Source: Prevotellaceae bacterium (GTDB lineage Bacteria; Bacteroidota; Bacteroidia; Bacteroidales; Bacteroidaceae). Taken from it: DNA of 6,187 bases. The stretch covers positions 1 through 6,187 of the forward strand of contig JAFLUS010000126.1 of the NCBI GenBank assembly GCA_022508685.1, given 5' to 3'. This document shows positions 1 to 4,812 of this stretch, piece after piece (position 1 is the first letter of the stretch; each line of letters opens with the position of its first letter). The notes under the pieces were generated by a model. That model was not told where the DNA came from and did not search any database. It saw nothing but the letters and a program-made list of their open reading frames with translations. The position numbers and the translations under genes were made by a program.

Positions 1-40
1 TGGAAAGCGTTTCCGATAAAGTTTGTCAGCAATGTGGGCT
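1..40. other. Short flank downstream of hsp20 with small inverted repeat
   Basis: These 40 bases lie beyond the stop codon of hsp20 and contain no gene. Positions 2-6 (GGAAA) and 10-14 (TTTCC) form a perfect 5-bp inverted repeat around the three bases GCG. On the minus strand this could be the base of a small hairpin after hsp20, but no T-run is visible before the window ends, so a terminator cannot be called. The A/T-flanked GCG core also resembles operators of LacI-type regulators. That is only a resemblance. Confidence 0.25.
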
Positions 41-469
41 TCAGGCGATTTCCACCTTCCGTCCGAGTTTCGGTTCAGGTTTTTGTTCGATTTTCGGCAG
101 TTGCACAAGCAGCACGCCATTTTCCACCTTTGCCGAAATCTGTTCCTTCTCTACGTCTTCGGGCAGTGCAAGCACCTTTTCGAAAGTCGTCTGCGAAAAT
201 TCGCGACGCAGGTAGTGACGCTTTGCGTCCTCTTCCTTCTGCTCCGACTTCTTCTCCAACTTGATGTGGAGATGACCCTCGTCGTTGATTTGCACGTCGA
301 AATCTTCCTTCTGTGCACCCGGAACAGCCAGTTCCACCGTGTATCCCGTTTCACTCTCGCTGACGTTGGTCGCCGGATACGACGTCGTCACTTTCGTCAG
401 AAATCTCGTGTCAAACAAGTCGTTGAACATGTCCGTCAACCATCTGTTGCTTCTCATCATTGGTGTCAT
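41..469 (-). CDS. hsp20: Small heat-shock protein, Hsp20/alpha-crystallin family
   Basis: This is an ATP-independent holdase chaperone that binds unfolding proteins in the cytoplasm and keeps them soluble for DnaK/ClpB-type refolding (family knowledge). The product is 142 residues from the start chosen here, normal for the family. A short N-terminal arm, rich in Met, Phe and Trp (about 1-30), is followed by the alpha-crystallin domain (about 32-127). The domain contains PGAQKEDFDVQI in its first half and the family signature A-x-x-x-N-G-V-L at 113-120. The C-terminus holds V139-E-I141, matching the I/V-x-I/V motif that docks onto a neighbouring subunit in the oligomer. Two in-frame ATGs exist, at 475-473 and 469-467. 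The AGGAGG at 478-483 lies only 2 bases from the first but 8 from the second, so the second is preferred; the alternative gives 144 residues. The gene stands alone, about 500 bp after the preceding operon, and is probably controlled by the palindrome-rich region upstream. Confidence 0.96.
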   Translation of the reverse strand: MTPMMRSNRWLTDMFNDLFDTRFLTKVTTSYPATNVSESETGYTVELAVPGAQKEDFDVQINDEGHLHIKLEKKSEQKEEDAKRHYLRREFSQTTFEKVLALPEDVEKEQISAKVENGVLLVQLPKIEQKPEPKLGRKVEIA

Positions 470-477
470 AATCATTT

Positions 478-483
478 CCTCCT
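478..483 (-). promoter_or_regulatory. Strong Shine-Dalgarno site of hsp20
   Basis: The minus strand reads AGGAGG here, a full match to the anti-Shine-Dalgarno core. It sits 8 bases before the ATG at 469-467 and 2 bases before the ATG at 475-473, which decides the start in favour of the downstream ATG. It stands out because Bacteroidetes genes usually lack a Shine-Dalgarno sequence; frr in this window, for example, has none in its 26-bp leader. Confidence 0.75.
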
Positions 484-495
484 TTTTGGTTTAGT

Positions 496-503
496 TAAAA
501 ATA
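496..503 (-). promoter_or_regulatory. Possible hsp20-proximal -7 element (weak)
   Basis: The minus strand reads TATTTTTA, seven of eight matches to the Bacteroidetes -7 element TAnnTTTG. A start of transcription about 7 bases further on would leave a leader of only about 20 bases, just enough for the Shine-Dalgarno site. No TTTG-type -33 element is found at the usual distance. It is weaker than the candidate at 647-654 and may be a chance A/T run. Confidence 0.2.
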
Positions 504-615
504 TGATTCAGTATTCAAGTTCACTTGCTCCGCTTTTCTACGCTTGCGGATGCACTGACTATCATGCAACGAGCATACCATGCCGACGACGGCACCACAA
601 CATCACGAATACGCT

Positions 616-646
616 GACAAAATGTCCGATTTTGCGACAATTTGTC
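616..646. promoter_or_regulatory. Pair of GACA-N3-TGTC operator-like sites
   Basis: GACAAAATGTC (616-626) and GACAATTTGTC (636-646) are two 11-bp dyads with identical 4-bp arms and three-base A/T spacers. Both are followed by C, so they also form a direct repeat, GACAAWWTGTCC. Their centres are 20 bp apart, close to two helical turns, so a regulator bound to both would lie on nearly the same face of the DNA. They immediately follow the -7-like element at 647-654 in the hsp20 direction, covering the expected transcription start. That position suits a repressor. No regulator gene is present in the window, so the binding protein is unknown. Confidence 0.4.
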
Positions 647-654
647 CAAAAATA
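647..654 (-). promoter_or_regulatory. Candidate -7 promoter element facing hsp20
   Basis: The minus strand reads TATTTTTG, an exact match to the Bacteroidetes primary sigma-factor -7 consensus TAnnTTTG. The predicted transcription start would fall near 640, inside the first GACA-N3-TGTC site, and leave a leader of about 170 bases before hsp20. The -33 element (TTTG) is missing at the usual 19-21 bp distance; instead the dyad CCTCT-TC-AGAGG (665-676) occupies that place. The missing element would fit an activator-dependent promoter, with the palindrome array just upstream as a possible binding platform. That is inference. Confidence 0.35.
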
Positions 655-681
655 CCTATTCTTACCTCTTCAGAGGGGTCG

Positions 682-832
682 AAAAAAGACTGCAGTCTGC
701 AGAAATTTTCATCGGAGTCTTTTTTTCACGAAACTATAGTTTTGTATATACGCAGACTGCAGTCTTGAAATGTGAAAACTATAGTCTTTTTTTGCAGCCA
801 CTGAACAGGGGCAAAAAACTATAGTCTTTTGC
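682..832. repeat. Array of five ACTRYAGT palindromes on a 22-bp lattice
   Basis: Five 14-bp sites fit the self-complementary consensus AARACTRYAGTYTT: 686-699, 730-743, 753-766, 775-788 and 815-828. The first and third carry ACTGCAGT, the other three ACTATAGT. Sites one and three share a 15-bp inverted repeat (AAGACTGCAGTCTGC at 686-700 against the complement of 752-766). Sites four and five are identical over 14 bp. Centres lie at 692.5, 736.5, 759.5, 781.5 and 821.5. Half-matching sites centred at 714.5 (AGTCTT intact, 716-721) and 803.5 (ACTG intact, 800-803) fill the gaps, giving steps of 22, 22, 23, 22, 22 and 18 bp. The core symmetry and helical spacing suggest binding sites for a dimeric, possibly cooperative, DNA-binding protein. 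The sites are not an IS end or a CRISPR array. Confidence 0.6.
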
Positions 833-839
833 CCCTGTT
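804..839. repeat. 36-bp inverted repeat with 13-bp perfect stem
   Basis: AACAGGGGCAAAA (804-816) pairs perfectly with TTTTGCCCCTGTT (827-839) around a 10-base loop that contains the fifth ACTATAGT palindrome. The RNA hairpin would be stable on either strand. It lies about 130 bases past the SDR stop, so it could block or terminate read-through from the upstream operon towards hsp20. A standard U-run after the stem is absent on the minus strand, and on the plus strand only a pyrimidine-rich stretch follows. Its A/T pairs lie on the loop side of the stem, unlike typical intrinsic terminators. It could also be a cruciform or a processing signal. Confidence 0.5.
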
Positions 840-866
840 TCCTTCCCGCTTCCGGGTTCGCTGCGC

Positions 867-881
867 GGCAATGTCATTGCC
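867..881. promoter_or_regulatory. 15-bp dyad GGCAATG-T-CATTGCC
   Basis: Two perfect 7-bp arms flank a single central base. A one-base loop is too tight for an RNA hairpin of full length, so a DNA-level dyad for a protein dimer is more likely. It lies between the last operon gene and the palindrome array, with no start codon nearby. A role is not evident, and chance cannot be excluded. Confidence 0.25.
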
Positions 882-899
882 ACTGCTCTGCATGTTAGA

Positions 900-926
900 T
901 AAAAGAAACGCACGCACGTGCGCGTG
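900..926 (-). terminator. Possible intrinsic terminator of the frr-rsgA-uxuA operon
   Basis: On the minus strand, CACGC (926-922) can pair with GCGTG (915-911) around a six-base loop, and the stem is followed by a T-rich run (TTTCTTTTATC, about 908-898). It lies about 45 bases after the SDR stop codon, where the operon transcript should end. The stem is short and the T-run interrupted, so termination may be partial. The centre of the element, CGCACGTGCG (913-922), is itself a perfect palindrome. Confidence 0.4.
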
Positions 927-970
927 AAGAAGTGCACCCTGCGGAACGGCAATCGTTAGCCTTTCCGTCG

Positions 971-1819
971 TCAGACGCCGGAGAAACTGCTGAAGCCGCC
1001 GTCGACGGGGATGACGGTGCCGGTGACGAAGGAGGCTTCGTCGGAACAGAGGAAACGGACGATGCCGTTCAGTTCGCTGATGTGTCCGAACCGACCCATT
1101 GGGGTCTTTGCCAATACCTTGTGGCTGCGTTCCGTGAGCGAACCATCGGGATTGAGCAGGGCGGCGCGGTTTTGCTCGCCGATGAAGAAGCCGGGGGCTA
1201 TGGCGTTCACGCGGATGCGCTCGCCGTACTTGCGGGCGAAGTCTTGCGCCAGCCATTTGGTGAGGGCGATGACTCCTTCCTTGGCGATGGCGTAACCCAT
1301 CACGCGCGACAGGGCGTCGTAGGCTGCCATTGACGATACGTTGATGATGCTGCCGCTGCCTTGCTGTGCCATGATGCGGCCGAAGGTGAGGCAGGGATAG
1401 ACGGTGCCCCAGAGGTTGAGGTCGACGACGCGGCGGAGGGCGTCGATGTCGCAGTCGTACACGTGCTGGTCGTCCATGATGGTGGCGCCGGGCACGTTGC
1501 CTCCGGCGGCGTTGACGAGGATGTCTACGCGTTTGAACGTGGTTTCGATGTCGGCCGTCAGTGCCACGATGGCGGCGTGGTCGAGCACGTTGCAGACGCG
1601 GCCTTCCACGGCGGTGGCTTGTGCTGCGGCAACGGGGCGGAGGCGTTCCAATGCTGCGTCGACGGTGGCTTGGCGCGAGCCGACGATGATGACGGTGGCG
1701 CCGGCTTGTAGCAGTCCTTCAGCCACGTTGCTGCCCAACACGCCTGTGCCGCCTGTGACGACGGCAATTTTTTCTCTCAACATTCCCTGAACGGGAGTGG
1801 TGCGTACTTCGTTTTCCAT
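971..1819 (-). CDS. SDR family oxidoreductase, probable D-mannonate oxidoreductase
   Basis: The 282-residue product is a classical short-chain dehydrogenase/reductase. The NAD(P)-binding motif TGGTGVLG is at 22-29, NAAG at 103-106, and the catalytic set is N135, S163, Y176 and K180 (Y-x-x-x-K). The PG that follows the central core is at 209-210, and the C-terminal V-D-G-G turn is at 272-275. It is cytosolic, with no signal peptide. The start lies one base after the uxuA stop codon, so the two are almost certainly co-translated. This indicates the step next to mannonate dehydratase: reversible oxidation of D-mannonate to D-fructuronate with NAD in hexuronate breakdown. Enterobacterial UxuB belongs to the unrelated polyol-dehydrogenase family, but an SDR fills this role in Bacillus (YjmF). 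The first 13 residues precede the fold, and a second Met at 13 is an alternative start. Substrate is inferred from context, because SDR specificity cannot be read from motifs. Confidence 0.9.
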   Translation of the reverse strand: MENEVRTTPVQGMLREKIAVVTGGTGVLGSNVAEGLLQAGATVIIVGSRQATVDAALERLRPVAAAQATAVEGRVCNVLDHAAIVALTADIETTFKRVDILVNAAGGNVPGATIMDDQHVYDCDIDALRRVVDLNLWGTVYPCLTFGRIMAQQGSGSIINVSSMAAYDALSRVMGYAIAKEGVIALTKWLAQDFARKYGERIRVNAIAPGFFIGEQNRAALLNPDGSLTERSHKVLAKTPMGRFGHISELNGIVRFLCSDEASFVTGTVIPVDGGFSSFSGV

Positions 1820-1820
1820 A

Positions 1821-3008
1821 TTACTGATTGGGGTTTTGTTCGTGTTCCATTTCCTTCACGGCTGCCATGACGCCGTCCATCTGTGCCAGTCCCATCATGC
1901 GGCCGTGGAACGAATAGCCGGCGTTGTAGCCGCACTTGTCGTCGCCAAGCATCGTGCGGCCGTGGTCGACGCGCATGGGGAGTGTGGGGTTGAGGCGTTC
2001 GAAGATGCGGCAGACTTCCACCAGTCGGGCACGTCCGTGCAGGTGGTCTGCCTCGATGAAGTCGCCGTTGGGCAGAATGTCGGTGGAGCGGAGGTGCACG
2101 AAGTGCGTGCGGGTGGCATACTTGCGTGCCAGTGCCGGGACGTCGTTGTGCGCACCTGCCGACAGCGAACCGCAGCAGAAGGTGAGTCCGTTGTGCGGGT
2201 CGTCGACGCAGTGGAGCAGCCAGTCGATGTCGTCGTCGCAAGTCACGATGCGCGGCAGCCCGAGCAGGGGCATGGGCGGGTCGTCGGGGTGGATGCAGAG
2301 GTTCATGTCGAACGCACGGCACGTGGGCATGACGGCTTCGAGGAAATACTGCAGGTTTTCGCGCAGGCGCGCGGGCGTCATACCTTTATATAAGTCGAGC
2401 AACTGGCGGAAGAGTTCGACGGGCTGGCTGTCGTTCTCCGTGATGTTGCCGTTGACGAACCCCTGTGTCTTGACGATGATGGCGTCGATGAGCGCACGGC
2501 GTTCGTCGTCGGTCATGGTCTGTTCCAACTCGGCTGCCGCGTGCAGTTCGGCGTCGGAATAGTCGTTCTCCGCACCTTCGCGCTTCAGGATGTAGAGGTC
2601 GAAGAAGGCGAAACGGGCGCGGCTGAAATAGAGCGACGAACTGCCGTCGGCCCATGCGTAGTCCAAGTCGGTGCGTGCCCAGTCGAGCACGGGCATGAAG
2701 TTGTAGCAGACGGTGTGGATGCCGCAGCGCGAGAGGTTTTCAAGACTGCGGCAGTAGTTCTGAATGAGTGCATCGCGGTCTGCACCGCCGTACTTGATGC
2801 TCTCGCTCACGGGCAGGCTTTCGACCACCGACCAGCGCAGCCCTGCGGCTTCGATGTAGTCGCGCAGTTCGCGGATGTCGTGTTCTTGCCAAATTTCTCC
2901 GTTGGGAACGTCGTGGAGTGCGGTGACGATGCCTTCAACGCCGATTTGGCGGAGCATCGTGAGGGTAATGGCGTCTTTCTTGCCAAACCATCGCCAAGTT
3001 TTTTCCAT
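1821..3008 (-). CDS. uxuA: Mannonate dehydratase
   Basis: UxuA dehydrates D-mannonate to 2-keto-3-deoxy-D-gluconate in glucuronate and galacturonate catabolism, in the cytoplasm. The 395-residue product matches the family over its full length. It starts with MEKTWRWFG, much like the enterobacterial enzyme, and shares the blocks WSVVES (59-64), CYNFMPVLDWARTDL (101-115), HPDDPP (240-245) and GLPRIV. By comparison with known structures the divalent-metal ligands should be H240, C278, H305 (in FVHLRS) and D348 (in MRVDHG); all are present, so the enzyme should be active. Its ATG overlaps the TAA of the TPR gene (TAATG), which implies translational coupling, and the SDR partner follows after one base. 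The isomerase, the KDG kinase and aldolase, and any hexuronate regulator are not in this window. Confidence 0.97.
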   Translation of the reverse strand: MEKTWRWFGKKDAITLTMLRQIGVEGIVTALHDVPNGEIWQEHDIRELRDYIEAAGLRWSVVESLPVSESIKYGGADRDALIQNYCRSLENLSRCGIHTVCYNFMPVLDWARTDLDYAWADGSSSLYFSRARFAFFDLYILKREGAENDYSDAELHAAAELEQTMTDDERRALIDAIIVKTQGFVNGNITENDSQPVELFRQLLDLYKGMTPARLRENLQYFLEAVMPTCRAFDMNLCIHPDDPPMPLLGLPRIVTCDDDIDWLLHCVDDPHNGLTFCCGSLSAGAHNDVPALARKYATRTHFVHLRSTDILPNGDFIEADHLHGRARLVEVCRIFERLNPTLPMRVDHGRTMLGDDKCGYNAGYSFHGRMMGLAQMDGVMAAVKEMEHEQNPNQ

Positions 3009-3868
3009 TATTTTTGTGTTTTAGATGTGTGGACGGAGGGTGTGCCGAGTGCTGCGGCACGTTCAAAGTCGTGGCGTGCACGGCTTGCGTTGCCTAATTG
3101 CTGGTGCAGATGGGCGCGTGCCAAGAGGAAGTTGGCGTTTTCGGGTTCGAGCGCAATGGCGTGGTCGAGGTCGAAGAGCGCGAGTTCGGGCTGGCGATGT
3201 TCGGCATACATGCTCGCACGCACGCTGTAGAAGTCGGCATCGTCGGGATGTGCGTCGATGAGGAAGTTCATGCGCTCGATGGCTTCGGAGAGTTTCTGCG
3301 TTTGCTGGCAGATGATGGCGAGCCCGAGTTGGGCAGTCGTGTTCTGCGCTTCCTGTTCGAGCACGCGCAGATAGTCGTTGCGAGCCTCGTCGTAGCGGCG
3401 CAGCCGGCTGTAGCAGTAGGCGCGGTGGAGACGAGCCTGCAGATGATTGGGTGCGACGTCGAGAATGGTGGTGAAGTCGCGGAGCGCACGGGCGTGTTGT
3501 TCCAGTTTCATGCAGAAACCGGCTCGGGCTTCGAGCATCGGGACGGACGCCGGCATGATGCCGAGTGCGAGGTTGTAGTTCTCAAGTGCCGCATCGGCGA
3601 GGTTGTGCCGGCGCGTGTCTTGCCAATATTGTGCCTCCTTGATTTTGCCGAGATTGCAGTAGATGAGCGCGTTGCGGTAGTCGTCGGGTGCCGTGCGCAG
3701 GGCTTGGCGGAAGAGCGTCTCTGCCTGCTCGATGCTGTCGGTGGCGACGGCAGCGAGTGCCTGTTCGACATACTGCTCGTAGGTCTGCGCCGCTGTGCGG
3801 AGCGGACTGCAGAGCAGCAGCGCAATGAGTACGCGGCGGAATGGGCGAAGGGAGAGGGTGGGCGTCAT
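3008..3868 (-). CDS. Exported tetratricopeptide-repeat protein of unknown function
   Basis: The product has 286 residues. A positively charged N-terminus (R8, R11, R12) and a hydrophobic stretch (13-23) lead to TAAQ at 25-28, a signal peptidase I site of the kind common in Bacteroidetes, with Gln as the likely first mature residue. C20 is not in a lipobox, so a lipoprotein is unlikely. About seven TPR units fill the rest (roughly 30-63, 66-106, 109-142, 143-175, 176-209, 210-243 and 244-276), recognisable by A-x-x-x-F/Y and the closing P at about 34-residue intervals. There is no catalytic domain, so it is probably a periplasmic protein-interaction scaffold. The frame stays open upstream to about 4780, but that part lies antiphase within rsgA and is not protein-like. 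The ATG at 3868-3866, two bases after the rsgA stop, is the real start. The stop overlaps the uxuA start. Confidence 0.88.
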   Translation of the reverse strand: MTPTLSLRPFRRVLIALLLCSPLRTAAQTYEQYVEQALAAVATDSIEQAETLFRQALRTAPDDYRNALIYCNLGKIKEAQYWQDTRRHNLADAALENYNLALGIMPASVPMLEARAGFCMKLEQHARALRDFTTILDVAPNHLQARLHRAYCYSRLRRYDEARNDYLRVLEQEAQNTTAQLGLAIICQQTQKLSEAIERMNFLIDAHPDDADFYSVRASMYAEHRQPELALFDLDHAIALEPENANFLLARAHLHQQLGNASRARHDFERAAALGTPSVHTSKTQK

Positions 3869-3870
3869 GG

Positions 3871-4812
3871 TTATCGGTAGCGGTCTTCGTCCTTGTCGTT
3901 CAGCATGGAGAGATAGGAGTGGTAGCGGCTTTCGCTGATGTCGTGGCGGTGGACGGCGTCGAGCACGGCGCAACCGGGTTCGTGGGTGTGGGTGCAGTTG
4001 CTGAAACGGCAGTCGGCTGCGTGGCGGAAGATTTCCTTGAAGTAGTGCCCCACTTCGGACGGCTCCATGTCGAACGTGCCGAAGCCCTTGATGCCGGGCG
4101 TGTCGATGATGAAGGAGCGGGGCGCATCGGCTTCGTTTTCGACGGGATACATTTCGGAAAACGTCGTCGTGTGCTTGCCGGTGTCGTAGGCGTCGGAGAT
4201 TTCGGCAGTGCGCAGGCGGAGCGTCGGGAACAGGCGGTTGATGAGGGTGGATTTTCCCACGCCGCTGTTGCCGCTGAGGAGGGTGATTTTTCCCTGAAGG
4301 AGCGCACGCAGACTTTCGACGCCTTCTCCCGTCTGTGCACTGACGGCGCGGCAGTCGTAGCCCACGGTGGTGTAGAGGTCGGTCATTCCCTGCAGGAAGG
4401 CTGCATCGTCGGGGTCGGCGAGCAGGTCGGTCTTGTTGAAGACGATGACGACGGGAATGCGGTAGGCTTCGGCAGAGGCAAGGAAGCGGTCGATGAAGGT
4501 GACGGGCGTCTCGGGACTGCGGAGCGTGACGACGAGGAAGCACTGGTCGATGTTTGCCGCCAGAATGTGCGACTGCTTCGACAGGTTGGTGGCACGCCGG
4601 ATGACGTAGTTGCGCCGGTCTTCGATGTCGGCAATGAGGGCAGTGCCGTCGGGTTGCGGCAGAAATCCGACGCGGTCGCCGATGGCGACGGGGTTGGTGG
4701 AGCGGATGCCACGGAGGCGAAAGTTTCCTTTCACTTTCGCCTCCCAAGTGGTTCCGTCGTCGGCAAGGACGGTGTACCAACTGCCTGTGTTCCGAATGAC
4801 GAGTCCGTGCAT
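3871..4812 (-). CDS. rsgA: Ribosome small-subunit-dependent GTPase A
   Basis: RsgA (YjeQ) is a circularly permuted GTPase that binds the 30S subunit late in assembly and tests or completes maturation of the decoding centre. The 313-residue product has an N-terminal OB fold (about 1-70). The GTPase motifs follow in permuted order: G4 NKTD at 126-129, G5 SAQTG at 158-162, P-loop GNSGVGKS at 181-188, the switch threonines in GKHTTT at 212-217, and G3 DTPG at 237-240. The C-terminal zinc finger has its four ligands C268, C273, H275 and C281. Every key element is intact. The start overlaps the frr stop (TGATG), so translation is coupled to a second ribosome factor, and the gene is followed after two bases by the TPR gene. 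The position right after frr supports a shared translation-related unit. Confidence 0.97.
   Translation of the reverse strand: MHGLVIRNTGSWYTVLADDGTTWEAKVKGNFRLRGIRSTNPVAIGDRVGFLPQPDGTALIADIEDRRNYVIRRATNLSKQSHILAANIDQCFLVVTLRSPETPVTFIDRFLASAEAYRIPVVIVFNKTDLLADPDDAAFLQGMTDLYTTVGYDCRAVSAQTGEGVESLRALLQGKITLLSGNSGVGKSTLINRLFPTLRLRTAEISDAYDTGKHTTTFSEMYPVENEADAPRSFIIDTPGIKGFGTFDMEPSEVGHYFKEIFRHAADCRFSNCTHTHEPGCAVLDAVHRHDISESRYHSYLSMLNDKDEDRYR

Larger units (their letters stand above)
476..970. other. Gene-free control region rich in palindromes
   Basis: About 495 bp separate the hsp20 start from the end of the SDR gene. Short open frames cross it on the plus strand, but none shows a recognisable protein, a ribosome binding site or a plausible start context. 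The 480-830 part is visibly more AT-rich than the flanking genes. It contains, in order: the hsp20 ribosome binding site; a small TGCCG/CGGCA hairpin (581-594, loop ACGA); two GACA-N3-TGTC sites (616-646); a -7-like element towards hsp20 (647-654); a CCTCT-TC-AGAGG dyad (665-676); an array of ACTRYAGT palindromes (682-832); a strong hairpin (804-839); a 15-bp dyad (867-881); and a terminator-like hairpin (900-926). Each is described separately. The whole most likely serves hsp20 and the end of the upstream operon. Confidence 0.7.

Noticed and set aside
23..739. Plus-strand open frame of 238 codons over hsp20 and its upstream region
   Set aside because: It is antisense to a clear Hsp20 gene and runs on into the palindrome region. 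The predicted protein is rich in Cys, His, Arg and Phe with no family resemblance.
580..824. Two short plus-strand frames in the gene-free region (580-768 and 642-824)
   Set aside because: Neither has a ribosome binding site or a domain, and their sequence is dominated by the palindromic repeats, which better explain it.
682..832. CRISPR array or IS terminal repeats
   Set aside because: Repeat units are short palindromes with no unique spacers of 30 bp or more, no cas gene is present, and there is no transposase or target-site duplication.
476..970. CIRCE (HrcA) operator for hsp20
   Set aside because: The TTAGCACTC-N9-GAGTGCTAA pattern was looked for on both strands and is not present.
1936..3261. 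Plus-strand frames opposite uxuA and the TPR gene
   Set aside because: They are antisense shadows of well-supported minus-strand genes, lack recognisable domains and overlap each other in several phases.
3869..4780. Upstream extension of the TPR gene's frame through rsgA
   Set aside because: This part reads as Arg/His/Pro-rich low-complexity sequence antiphase to rsgA. A signal peptide follows immediately after the Met at 3868, two bases past the rsgA stop, so the gene starts there.
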